Source of the DNA: Bacteroidales bacterium
Lineage (GTDB): Bacteria; Bacteroidota; Bacteroidia; Bacteroidales; Tenuifilaceae
Assembly: GCA_028680705.1 (NCBI GenBank)
Contig: JAQUJY010000028.1
Coordinates: 1 to 32,170 of the forward strand
DNA: 32,170 nucleotides
Reading direction: 5' to 3'
The notes below the pieces were generated by a model. That model searched no databases. It was not told the DNA's origin and saw only the letters and a program-made list of their open reading frames with translations. Positions 24,553-32,129 of the stretch are shown here, one piece after another (the stretch's first letter is position 1; each line of letters starts with the position of its first letter). A program made the position numbers and the translations under genes.

Positions 24553-26214
24553 TTACTCCTTTGTTTCTTTTAATTGTTTTTCTACTGTATCCATTGCAAC
24601 CGTCTTAGCTTCATTGTAGCTGCTGCAAATATTATTTTTGCCAATTAAAGTATCAATTTGTGCTTTTTCCAGTTCCTCTTTCACCGCAGGCTGAACCCCT
24701 GATAGTATCAACTTTACGTTTATTGAGTGAAGGTATTTTACTGTATCCTTAAAATTGTGGATACCCGTTGAATCGATAAACGGAACAAATCGCATTCGTA
24801 GGATAAGTACATCTGCTTTTCGGCCAAAGTTTTTTAGCGTTTCCCTGTACTTTTGTGCTGCTGCAAAAAAGAAGGGTCCTTTAATCTCGTAAACATCAAT
24901 ACCTTTTGGTAGGTCAGAGTAATCCTCAAGCGCATCAATGTCGGAATCGGCAGCAACAACGTGGCTGGCGCTTGCCATGCGCTGCATAAACAGTAAAGCA
25001 GCAAGTACCATCCCAACTTGTATGGCAACGGTTAGGTCAACTAGAACCGTTAGGAAAAATGTTGCTAGCAGAACCACGATGTCGTATCGGGAACCTTTAA
25101 GTATGGAGTAGAACGACCGCCACTCACTCATGTTATATGCCACAACAACCAGAATACCTGCAAGGCAAGCCAACGGTATCTGAATGGCCCATTTACCAAA
25201 GAAAAGCACAATTAAAAGTAGTGTAATGGCGTGCACAATACCGGCAACAGGCGTTCTCCCCCCATTCTTAACATTGGTTGCGGTACGGGCAATGGCTCCA
25301 GTTGCGGGTATTCCTCCAAACAGTGAAGATGCCACATTGGCTATTCCTTGTCCTATTAGCTCTGTATTCGACCGATGGTTACCGCTTATCATACCATCTG
25401 CTACAACTGCCGATAGTAACGACTCTATGGCACCAAGCAGTGCAATGGTAAAAGCTGGGGCTACGTATTGCGAAAGGCTTCCTAGGTTGATATGTGGTAA
25501 GCTTAGGCTTATAGTGGTTGGTAATTCTCCATAAACCGAACCTATGGTGTCTACACTACCTGCGGGGAGTAGCATGGCAACAATTGTCATAAGGATTATG
25601 GCGATAAATGAACCCGGAATCCTTTTAATAAGCCGCTTGGTGTGAACCGCAATCAGCACAGTACCAACTGCAATGGCCAAGGCGTAAAGATTGATGCTGC
25701 TAAGGTTGCTAAAGTAAGCACCCCATTTCTCAATAAATGGTGAGGGAACCTTAGCAATGGTAAGCCCAAAAAACTCTTTTATTTGAGTTGAGAAAATTAT
25801 TACAGCAATACCGCTGGTAAACCCAACAACTAGAGGGTGGGGAATAAATTTAATGACTGCGCCCAGGCGGAGCAACCCAAATGCGATAAGGAAAATACCC
25901 GCCATAAAGGTTGATATTATTAGCCCGTCGATGCCATGTTGCTCCACAATCCCGAATACGATAACCACAAATGCTCCAGTGGGGCCACCAATTTGTACGC
26001 GACTACCACCTAAAATAGAGACTAGAAAGCCCGCAACAATAGCGGTTATTAAACCCCTCTCGGGCGATACGCCCGATGCAATGGCAAACGCAATGGCCAA
26101 TGGGAGCGCTACAATACCTACAATTATACCGGCAAGTATATCGCTTTGTAGCTGATTTTTGGTGTATCCCCCACGAAACAGGGAAAAGAATTTTGGTTTA
26201 AAAATTGATTGCAT
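24553..26214 (-). CDS. SulP family inorganic anion transporter with STAS domain
   Basis: A 553-residue protein of the SLC26/SulP family. The membrane part (about residues 15-420) has the family signature DILAGIIVGIVALPLAIAFAIASGV near the N-terminus, VQIGGPTGAFVVIV, and GGIPATGAIARTATNVKNGGRTPVAGIVHA in the central helices. A cytoplasmic STAS domain follows (about 435-545: KGIDVYEIKGPFFFAAAQKY ... PFIDSTGIHNFKD), as in anti-sigma antagonists. Members import sulfate, bicarbonate or C4-dicarboxylates; no carbonic anhydrase or sulfate-assimilation gene is adjacent, so the substrate is open. The last residues (KQLKETKE) are polar. The 221 bp upstream (26215-26435) shows nothing recognisable. Confidence 0.94.
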   Translation of the reverse strand: MQSIFKPKFFSLFRGGYTKNQLQSDILAGIIVGIVALPLAIAFAIASGVSPERGLITAIVAGFLVSILGGSRVQIGGPTGAFVVIVFGIVEQHGIDGLIISTFMAGIFLIAFGLLRLGAVIKFIPHPLVVGFTSGIAVIIFSTQIKEFFGLTIAKVPSPFIEKWGAYFSNLSSINLYALAIAVGTVLIAVHTKRLIKRIPGSFIAIILMTIVAMLLPAGSVDTIGSVYGELPTTISLSLPHINLGSLSQYVAPAFTIALLGAIESLLSAVVADGMISGNHRSNTELIGQGIANVASSLFGGIPATGAIARTATNVKNGGRTPVAGIVHAITLLLIVLFFGKWAIQIPLACLAGILVVVAYNMSEWRSFYSILKGSRYDIVVLLATFFLTVLVDLTVAIQVGMVLAALLFMQRMASASHVVAADSDIDALEDYSDLPKGIDVYEIKGPFFFAAAQKYRETLKNFGRKADVLILRMRFVPFIDSTGIHNFKDTVKYLHSINVKLILSGVQPAVKEELEKAQIDTLIGKNNICSSYNEAKTVAMDTVEKQLKETKE

Positions 26215-26435
26215 GAAATATGTTGATTTTAAGTTTTATGATTACCACTTTATTCATCCGATGTGTGCAAGAAAATGCATCTTCCAGCGTTTCTATGAGT
26301 AGTTTTGAGAAATAGGAACTAAGGAACATTCTATTTTAAATAGTTAGCTATAGATTACTTTACCTCAATAAAAAAACTGGAATCCAAATTAGGAAGAGTC
26401 GTTGTTGATATCAAAATTGATAATCATATATATAT

Positions 26436-26732
26436 TTATTTAAGTTTGATGAGTTTTCGGCGCTGTATTAGATATGGCACTGGCGTAATTGGGACCAATA
26501 CAAAAAGTGAGTACATCCAAAACCATCTATTGCGAATATTGTTAAGATGCATATCGTTTGCAAAAACAAGAATTATAACAAAATTAAGTGTCAAATACAC
26601 GATAATACACGAATTTAAATCAATGTTAAAATTTATTGTGTTTTTAATAATAATAAAGCAAGCAAGTATAAGGTGAACTAATGCAAGTATCCATGCGGTT
26701 TTTAAACCCACTTTTAGATTATTGTCAGCCAT
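26436..26732 (-). CDS. Small membrane protein, unknown function
   Basis: A 98-residue protein starting MADNNLKVGLKTAW, with about three hydrophobic segments (residues about 12-32, 40-60 and 72-88), a short hydrophilic loop HLNNIRNRWFWM and a basic C-terminus (PYLIQRRKLIKLK). The pattern suggests a small inner-membrane protein with its tail in the cytoplasm. I do not recognise a family. An upstream ATG (26777) would give 113 residues, but a well-formed promoter (TTTG, 19 bp, TAATTTTG; minus strand 26807-26777) overlaps that start, so 26732 is preferred. It is divergent from the acyltransferase operon. The ORF on the opposite strand (26446-26676) has no family-like features. Confidence 0.6.
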   Translation of the reverse strand: MADNNLKVGLKTAWILALVHLILACFIIIKNTINFNIDLNSCIIVYLTLNFVIILVFANDMHLNNIRNRWFWMYSLFVLVPITPVPYLIQRRKLIKLK

Positions 26733-26776
26733 ACTGCATCGTATAAGTAAACAAGAAAATTTTAACAAGGAGTTCA

Positions 26777-26807
26777 CAAAATTAGCTAATATTCAGTATT
26801 GAGCAAA
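26777..26807 (-). promoter_or_regulatory. Bacteroidota-type promoter of the small membrane protein gene
   Basis: On the minus strand: TTTG (26807-26804), 19-bp spacer, TAATTTTG (26784-26777), 45 bp before the ATG at 26732. Both elements and the spacing match the phylum consensus. Confidence 0.55.
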
Positions 26808-26810
26808 TAT

Positions 26811-26839
26811 TTTGCGAAGCTAAATATTTAGTAGATTTG
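26811..26839 (+). promoter_or_regulatory. Bacteroidota-type promoter of the acyltransferase operon
   Basis: TTTG (26811-26814), 17-bp spacer, TAGATTTG (26832-26839), 28 bp before the ATG at 26868. It stands back to back with the minus-strand promoter ending at 26807, only 3 bp apart. Confidence 0.55.
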
Positions 26840-26867
26840 TAAAAATATAGGTTTATGCCATAAAAGG

Positions 26868-27485
26868 ATGATTGAGCCAAAACACCGTAAAGTCAATAAA
26901 TGGTTGTTGAATATCTACATCAACCATATCCTAAAATCTGATTTTAGTGAAGTAAGAATAACAGGTAGTGTTAAACCTGATGATAGACCTTTACTTTTGG
27001 TTCCAAACCATTTCAGCTGGTGGGATGGCTTTTTTATGTGGTATCTTAACCAAAAGGTTTTTAATAAACAGTTTCATATCATGATGCTTGAATCGGAACT
27101 GAGAAAGCACATGTTTTTTGCAAAGGTTGGAGCCTTTTCAATCAGTCCTAATACTCGAAGTATTGTGCAAAGCATTAACTTTTGTCAACAGGTTCTTAAT
27201 CAATCAAACAATATGCTTGTGATGTATCCACAGGGCGAACTCCAGAGCCAGCATCATAGTGACGTTGTGTTTCGTAGAGGAATTGAAAGAATACTTGCAA
27301 GAACATCAAGTGTGCAAATAGTATTTGCCGCTTGTCTAACAGATTATTTTACTAAGAGGCGGCCCTATTTAACCATTGCATTGAAGGAATACAATGGGGA
27401 AATCAGCATTAGCAGTATTGAGGATGCATACAATAACCACTTGTTTGAATGCAAGATGAATCAGAATAAACTCTATCCCCGATGA
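26868..27485 (+). CDS. Lysophospholipid acyltransferase-like (PlsC superfamily) enzyme
   Basis: A 205-residue protein with the PlsC/LPLAT motifs: block I NHFSWWDGFF (H48 and D53, the HX4D catalytic pair), block II region HIMMLESELRKHMFFAKVGAFSISPN, and block III YPQGELQ (about 120-126) followed by FRRGIERI. Fatty-acyl groups from acyl-ACP or acyl-CoA would be transferred to a hydroxyl on a lipid or glycolipid. It has no obvious signal or membrane helix, so it is likely peripheral at the inner face of the inner membrane. Its stop overlaps the glycosyltransferase start by 4 bp (ATGA), a strong sign of coupled expression and shared pathway. In the carotenoid-glycoside pathways I know, a CrtQ-like glycosyltransferase acts with an acyltransferase, which makes that role a reasonable hypothesis. 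Confidence 0.87.
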   Translation: MIEPKHRKVNKWLLNIYINHILKSDFSEVRITGSVKPDDRPLLLVPNHFSWWDGFFMWYLNQKVFNKQFHIMMLESELRKHMFFAKVGAFSISPNTRSIVQSINFCQQVLNQSNNMLVMYPQGELQSQHHSDVVFRRGIERILARTSSVQIVFAACLTDYFTKRRPYLTIALKEYNGEISISSIEDAYNNHLFECKMNQNKLYPR

Positions 27486-28585
27486 CTGTACTATTCTATA
27501 TCTCGCTATTTCTGCTGTTTTTCGCCCTTTTAAGGTTTATTATAGCTTTGCTTAATTTTTTAACTCGACCAATTCTCCCTTTCGGAAAGCCTATTGATTC
27601 TCCAATGGTTTCGGTTCTAATTCCTGCAAGAAACGAGGAGCCGAATATTGGCAAACTCCTAAATGGGGTTGTAAAACAGACGTATCAAAATATTGAGGTA
27701 ATCGTGTATGATGACCAATCGATTGATAAAACTGCGGATATTACTGAACAGTTCAAATCTACTGACGACAGAGTGTCACTAATAAGCGGAGATGGGTTAC
27801 CCACCGGATGGATGGGTAAAAATTATGCCTGCCACCGGTTAGCCCAAAGTGCAAAGGGGCATTATCTCCTTTTTCTTGATGCAGATGTTACGGTATCACC
27901 CAGTTTAGTGGAGAATGCTGTTGCTTATGCTCAGCGCAAAAAGTTAGTGTTGCTTAGTATGTTTCCCCGACAAGATTTGCAAACCATGGGAGAGAAGCTA
28001 GTTGTTCCCAGTATGAATTGGGTTCTCTTAAGTTTACTGTTTCTCCGCTTGGTTCGATGGAGCAAACGCCCCTCATTGGCCGCAGCCAATGGTCAGATGA
28101 TGATGTTTGATGCCAAAGTTTACCATGAGCATCAGTGGCACCAACTTGTTAAGTCATCACCTGTTGAGGATATTGCTTTAAGTCGATTGATAAAACGGAA
28201 GAGATTACGAATGGCCACACTTTTAGGAACCAACGATGTGTCCTGCAGAATGTATGGTTCATATAAAGAGGCAATTAATGGTTTTAGTAAAAATGTAACC
28301 GCATTTTTTGGGGGTAACATAATCGTTACCCTTCTGTTTGCAATTGTAGGAACCATAGGGCCTTTTTTAGTCTTTGTTAGTTTGCCTCCTCCACTCATAC
28401 TTCTTTATTTATTCTGCCTATTTTCAGCACGGATGCTAATTGCAAGGATTTCTGAACAATCAGTGGTTGCAAATATTTTATTATGGCCGCTCCAGCATGT
28501 GGCATTTTTACATTTAGTTTATAGCGCTTTAGTTTTTAAAAGATGTAGAAATGCAGAATGGAAAGGCCGTAAAATTTTAAACTAG
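27482..28585 (+). CDS. Membrane glycosyltransferase, CrtQ/HpnB-like GT2
   Basis: A 367-residue GT2 enzyme. An N-terminal membrane helix (about 4-27) precedes the GT-A domain SVLIPARNEEPNIGKLL (44-60), VIVYDDQSIDKT (73-84), the characteristic GWMGKNYACHRLA (109-121), DAD (D133-A134-D135), AAANGQMMMFD (200-210) and EDIALSRLIKRKR (E229, D230). One to three hydrophobic segments follow near residues 280-350. The GWMGK...AC and AANGQ blocks occur in GT2 enzymes of carotenoid (CrtQ) and hopanoid (HpnB) pathways, so a lipid-linked acceptor is likely; the precise acceptor is not determinable. It is co-transcribed with the acyltransferase (4-bp overlap) and followed at 13 bp by the TPR gene. Confidence 0.88.
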   Translation: MTVLFYISLFLLFFALLRFIIALLNFLTRPILPFGKPIDSPMVSVLIPARNEEPNIGKLLNGVVKQTYQNIEVIVYDDQSIDKTADITEQFKSTDDRVSLISGDGLPTGWMGKNYACHRLAQSAKGHYLLFLDADVTVSPSLVENAVAYAQRKKLVLLSMFPRQDLQTMGEKLVVPSMNWVLLSLLFLRLVRWSKRPSLAAANGQMMMFDAKVYHEHQWHQLVKSSPVEDIALSRLIKRKRLRMATLLGTNDVSCRMYGSYKEAINGFSKNVTAFFGGNIIVTLLFAIVGTIGPFLVFVSLPPPLILLYLFCLFSARMLIARISEQSVVANILLWPLQHVAFLHLVYSALVFKRCRNAEWKGRKILN

Positions 28586-28598
28586 TCAGCTATATATT

Positions 28599-29360
28599 AT
28601 GCGTATTATTAGAACCTTGTCTCTTTCTTTAGCCATGCTTTTCGTTGTTTCTAGCGCGATGGCTAACAAAAAGTTTACAAAGTATGATACTTTGCTTTAT
28701 GAGAGTTATAAATCGGGCAATATGGAGGTCTGGGTTGATGTAATAGAATCACTGCAAAAGGATTACGGAATTAACAACGATAATGCAACCCTTTTAAGCT
28801 TAATACAGGCTCAATATGGCTATATTGGTTACTTGATAGGGATTAAGGATAACAAAAAAGCACGCCAGTACCTAGGTCAAGCCGAGAGGTATGCGGATAA
28901 CTTTATTGTTAAACAGCCAAATAATGCCGATGCTCTGGCTTTAAGGGCTGCACTAATGGCTTACCAAATTGGCTTAAGCCCCTACAAAGCCCCATTCATT
29001 GGACCTAAAAGTATGACTGCCATAAACCAATCGTTGGAGTTGAATCCTAACTCGCCTCAGGCGCTTTTAGAGAAGGCCAACTCTGCCCACTATGCGCCAT
29101 CCATGTTTGGCGGTAACCCTGTTGAGGCTGTAAAATATTACGCTAAATGTATTGCTGCATTAGAGCAGCAAAATGGTGGAGTCGAACCAAAAATTTGGAT
29201 ATACTTAAATGCCTATGCACAACTTGCATTGGCACAAGAAAAAGCAAGGCAAATTGAGAATGCCAAGCGTACTTACTTGCATATTTTAAAAATTGCACCA
29301 GATTTTAAATGGGTTGCCAACGAATTGTACCCCCAGTTTAAAAAGCGTAACAACTTGTAA
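28599..29360 (+). CDS. Exported TPR-repeat protein
   Basis: A 253-residue protein with a cleavable signal peptide (MRIIRTLSLSLAML... ending near SSAMA, residue 22), so it works in the periplasm or envelope. The mature part is helical with TPR-like repeats: ADALALRAALMAYQIGL (about 110-126), the PNSPQALLEKANSAHYAPSMFGGNPVEAVKYYAKCIAAL region (about 149-190) and WIYLNAYAQLALAQEKARQIENAKRTYLHILKIAPDF (about 200-236), the last a near-canonical TPR. It ends QFKKRNNL. It is the third gene of the acyltransferase-glycosyltransferase operon and has no enzymatic motif; it probably organises partners or a membrane assembly. No transmembrane or lipobox signal is present after cleavage. Confidence 0.82.
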   Translation: MRIIRTLSLSLAMLFVVSSAMANKKFTKYDTLLYESYKSGNMEVWVDVIESLQKDYGINNDNATLLSLIQAQYGYIGYLIGIKDNKKARQYLGQAERYADNFIVKQPNNADALALRAALMAYQIGLSPYKAPFIGPKSMTAINQSLELNPNSPQALLEKANSAHYAPSMFGGNPVEAVKYYAKCIAALEQQNGGVEPKIWIYLNAYAQLALAQEKARQIENAKRTYLHILKIAPDFKWVANELYPQFKKRNNL

Positions 29361-29383
29361 TCCGTGTCCATTGTTAAGTGTTC

Positions 29384-29599
29384 TTAGTCAACAACTTCAG
29401 CTGGATATCCAATCCCCTTGAGGGTATTTAGAATTAAGTTTTTTATTGATGCCCCGCCGTTATATGATACTATGGCTGTTCTTGACTCAATGTCGGTTTT
29501 AACCTCAACAATTCCACCAACCTTTGTTAAGTGATTTTCAATTGTTGATGTGCAGCCCATGCACTTCATGCTGGGAATGCTTAATTTTAGTGTTTCCAT
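29384..29599 (-). CDS. Small heavy-metal-associated (HMA) domain protein, CopZ-like
   Basis: A 71-residue metallochaperone-type protein. The HMA metal-binding loop is MKCMGCTSTIE (C13, C16) after the first strand KLSIPS, followed by the classic HMA helix and the GGIVEVKTDIESRTAIVSYN strand pair and the end GIGYPAEVVD. HMA proteins deliver Cu(I) or other soft metals to P-type ATPases or efflux pumps in the cytoplasm. It shares its strand with the CusB-like gene, but a 160-bp gap with a dyad (29695-29713) separates it from the DUF302 gene, so it may be transcribed separately. The 23 bp to the converging TPR gene contain no terminator. Confidence 0.93.
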   Translation of the reverse strand: METLKLSIPSMKCMGCTSTIENHLTKVGGIVEVKTDIESRTAIVSYNGGASIKNLILNTLKGIGYPAEVVD

Positions 29600-29694
29600 A
29601 ATTTATAATTCATTTAAAAGATTATAAACATCTGTTTAGCGTGTTTTGTTTTAACTGCTAAATTAAAGTTCAATCTTTTTAACGTGATAATATC

Positions 29695-29713
29695 ATGCCT
29701 AAATTCTAGGCAT
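29695..29713. promoter_or_regulatory. Dyad in the gap between the DUF302 and HMA genes
   Basis: ATGCCTA / TAGGCAT, a 7-bp perfect inverted repeat with a 5-base loop, 95 bp upstream of the HMA start. No T-run follows on either strand, so it is not a clear terminator. An operator or mRNA-end stabiliser are both possible. Confidence 0.3.
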
Positions 29714-29759
29714 CAATAAAAAACTTACCTACAGTTTATTGATATTGCTTGGATACAAT

Positions 29760-30149
29760 TTATTTAAGAGATGAGATAACTCGTTCGAGTTTCTCCTTTA
29801 CCTCATTAGCAATTGCAGTTATGTTTTCGTTCTTAACTGCAAGCATTGATGCCACAGGATTAATTGCAGCTATTTCAGTTTTATTTTTACTTATCTCCTG
29901 AACAATAACGTTACAGGGTAGCATAGTGCCAATCTTATCTTCGTGATGTAATGCTCTGTGTGCTATGGCGGGGTTACAGGCTCCAAGTATTTTATACTTC
30001 TTAAAATCAATATTAAGTTTTTCCTTAAATACTTGCTGGGTATTAATTTCTGTAAGTATCCCAAATCCTTCAGCTTTCAATGCTTCAATAACAAGTTCTG
30101 TTGCCTTGTCAAATTCTGCTTCAATTGTTTTACTAAAATAGTAGTTCAT
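29760..30149 (-). CDS. DUF302 domain protein
   Basis: A 129-residue protein of the DUF302 family: MNYYFSKTIEAEFDKATELVIEALKAEGFGILTEIN, then KYKILGACNPAIAHRAL (the family's conserved GACNP..A block), MLPCNVIVQE and INPVASM. The fold is beta-rich and the protein has no signal peptide. The function is not established; DUF302 proteins are often found near metal-efflux or redox genes, matching this location 19 bp after the CusB-like stop. Conserved Cys residues are in GACNP and LPCNV, which might bind metal or haem; this is conjecture. It is very likely the last gene of the CusB-like transcript. Confidence 0.9.
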   Translation of the reverse strand: MNYYFSKTIEAEFDKATELVIEALKAEGFGILTEINTQQVFKEKLNIDFKKYKILGACNPAIAHRALHHEDKIGTMLPCNVIVQEISKNKTEIAAINPVASMLAVKNENITAIANEVKEKLERVISSLK

Positions 30150-30168
30150 AATATTATTTGTTTTTTGG

Positions 30169-31776
30169 TTAATAACTTAATCTATCATATAAACAGCACG
30201 CGGGTAGCGATTTGTACACACTATCAGGTGCTTTAAATTTTTCAGTATCGTGACCTGCTTTTGCAATAGCCTTTTGAATCTCATCGGAATTAGTTTTTTG
30301 TAAATCAAAATCAATGTGAACGGTTTGTGATTTTTCGTCCCAATTTGCTTTGTTGACTCCATTTACCGAAAGTGCTGTCTTTTCAATCCTGTCCTTACAC
30401 ATACTGCAACTGCCTGCAACTTTAAATGATAAATGCTTTGTATGCTCATCGTGAAGTAATTCTTCTTCCATTTTATTATCCCCATGGTCATGCCCAGTCA
30501 TTGCAGAACTGCTCTCAGGGGACATCATGCTAGGTTTGCCAGCTAGCTGGGCCGCCGCATCAATGCTGAATGTGCCATTTATTGCTATTTCTTCTCCTTC
30601 CTCCAAGCCGTTTTCTATTATATAACTTTCGCCCAACGCAGGGCCAAGTGTAACTTTGCGCATTTTAAAGCTAACACCTTGTTCAGTAGAATGTTTTACG
30701 TAAACCACCGAACGCTCGCCAGTCCACATAACCGCAGTTTTTGGAACCACAATTGCATTAGACTTTTTGGGCAATTTTGCCTGAATTGTTCCAGAGACAA
30801 ACATTTCTGGCTTCAAAACTAGGCCTGTGTTTGATATTTCAACTCGTGCCTTGGCAACCCGCGTTTGTGCATCAATTACTGGGTCAATATAGGAGATAAT
30901 CCCCGCAAAATTTTCTCCAGGTATTGAGGATACTGTAAACTCAACTTTATCACCAACTCTAATCCACCCCATTTCCGATTCATAAACATCAAAAAGCACC
31001 CAAACTCTTGAGAAATCTGAGATCTTATAAATGGGATCACCCTTACTGATGTATTCACCTGGGTTCACTATTTTCTGGGTAACATAACCCGACACGTCGG
31101 CTCTCACCTCAAAGGTTTCTGTGGGCGATCCCGATTTTAGCATGTTTTCAATTTGTCTCTCTGTTAATTTCCAGTTTTTAAGTTTTTCTTTTGCGGAATT
31201 GAATAGTTCAGGTTGAGTTTCTTTTGATTTTTGGGCTTCGAACAGCTCATTTTGGGCGGTTACCAGTTCGGGGGAATATACAGTGGCAATTACCTGCCCT
31301 TTTTTTACTTGCTCGCCCGTGAAATTCACCGTTAGATTTTCTATTCGTCCTGGTACGTGCGAAGGTTGGGAAAACACCCTGCGCTCGTCCTCCTGTACTT
31401 TCCCGTTTAGGCGTATCGATTTTATCGGATTCATTGTACCAACAATTGCCGTATTGATACTGGCCAATTGCATTGCTGTGGGCGACATGCTGATTGCCAT
31501 AGGGTCAATTTCGCCGTTCTCATCTTTTTCCAGCGGTATGAGATCCATGCCGCATATCGGGCAGCTGCCTGGCTCGTTCTGTCGGATTTGTGGGTGCATG
31601 GAGCAGGTCCAGATTTGTTGATTTGATGATTCGCTGATTCGCTGATTTGCTGATGCTTCGATTTGTTGATGCTTCGATTTGTTGGATTGACGATTTCCCG
31701 CCAAATACCCAATCAAAGTTCCGGTCAGCAAAATGGCAATCAGGATTGCTATCGTTTTTTTATTAGATTTCATCAT
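30169..31776 (-). CDS. CusB-like metal efflux adaptor with N-terminal metal-binding and C-terminal HMA domains
   Basis: A 535-residue periplasmic adaptor of heavy-metal RND pumps. It has a membrane anchor or signal (about 8-27), a low-complexity linker (28-55: SNKSKHQQIEASANQRISES), a heavy-metal-binding domain WTCSMHPQIRQNEPGSCPICGM (C58, H61, C72, C75), then the CusB adaptor: lipoyl half SHVPGRIENLTVNFTGEQVKKGQ, hairpin with ENMLKSGS, second half FEVRADVSGYVTQK, barrel VDAQTR-type segment and membrane-proximal end. After a His/Asp-rich linker (GHDHGDNKMEEELLHDEHTKH) comes an HMA domain (about 447-520; C457-S-M-C460) and LPACCLYDR at the C-terminus. It is followed by the DUF302 gene and preceded at 2 bp by a four-helix-bundle gene. 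The permease partner is not in the window. Confidence 0.93.
   Translation of the reverse strand: MMKSNKKTIAILIAILLTGTLIGYLAGNRQSNKSKHQQIEASANQRISESSNQQIWTCSMHPQIRQNEPGSCPICGMDLIPLEKDENGEIDPMAISMSPTAMQLASINTAIVGTMNPIKSIRLNGKVQEDERRVFSQPSHVPGRIENLTVNFTGEQVKKGQVIATVYSPELVTAQNELFEAQKSKETQPELFNSAKEKLKNWKLTERQIENMLKSGSPTETFEVRADVSGYVTQKIVNPGEYISKGDPIYKISDFSRVWVLFDVYESEMGWIRVGDKVEFTVSSIPGENFAGIISYIDPVIDAQTRVAKARVEISNTGLVLKPEMFVSGTIQAKLPKKSNAIVVPKTAVMWTGERSVVYVKHSTEQGVSFKMRKVTLGPALGESYIIENGLEEGEEIAINGTFSIDAAAQLAGKPSMMSPESSSAMTGHDHGDNKMEEELLHDEHTKHLSFKVAGSCSMCKDRIEKTALSVNGVNKANWDEKSQTVHIDFDLQKTNSDEIQKAIAKAGHDTEKFKAPDSVYKSLPACCLYDRLSY
31628..31683. repeat. Short tandem repeats inside the CusB-like gene linker
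   Basis: The plus strand holds GATTCGCT twice plus one variant (8-bp units, 31628-31651) followed by two direct copies of GATGCTTCGATTTGTT (31652-31667 and 31668-31683, 16 bp). They encode the low-complexity linker of the CusB-like protein. Neither 8 nor 16 is a multiple of 3, so a copy change would shift the frame. Confidence 0.85.
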
Positions 31777-31778
31777 TA

Positions 31779-32129
31779 TTATTTTTTAGATTTAGCAGAT
31801 GAGATTATTTTATTGAGTAACTTTTGGATGGATAGCATCATGCCCTTCATCCCGATAGGAGGGGATGGATAATTTTCCGCTTTTTCGCATAATAGAAGCC
31901 AGTAATCGGTCTCTATTGCTTCTTTATGGGCTATTTTAAGTTTATGAATAAAATCAGCCCTACTTTCACTGCTTTGTGCTTCCCGGATATTGGCTCCAAT
32001 ACTTGTTCCCGACTTTAAAAGTTGGCGTGCGATCACGTATTTCCGATTACTATCTAACAATTCTGAATATTCAATGATCTCTAAAGCAAATTCAAAGCTT
32101 AAATCCAAAATCTCATTTCTATGTTCCAT
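31779..32129 (-). CDS. Four-helix-bundle protein (S23/IVP family)
   Basis: A 116-residue helical protein of the four-helix-bundle family first seen in 23S rRNA intervening sequences. The signatures are IARQLLKSGTSIGANIREAQSS (about 33-54) and DFIHKLKIAHKEAIETDYWLLL (59-80). It has no signal peptide, so it is cytoplasmic. Function is unknown; in Bacteroidota these genes lie scattered between unrelated operons. It stops only 2 bp before the CusB-like start, so it is read with the metal-efflux genes, although a link in function is not evident. The unassigned 41 bp upstream (32130-32170) may hold the end of another gene. Confidence 0.93.
   Translation of the reverse strand: MEHRNEILDLSFEFALEIIEYSELLDSNRKYVIARQLLKSGTSIGANIREAQSSESRADFIHKLKIAHKEAIETDYWLLLCEKAENYPSPPIGMKGMMLSIQKLLNKIISSAKSKK

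Noticed and set aside
26446-26676. Plus ORF of 76 codons opposite the small membrane protein
   Set aside because: No promoter or family features; the minus-strand gene has a well-formed promoter and a sensible hydrophobic pattern.
31431-31712. Second-frame ORF over the CusB linker repeats
   Set aside because: It is open in that frame only because of the repeat; the main frame carries the conserved metal-binding domain.
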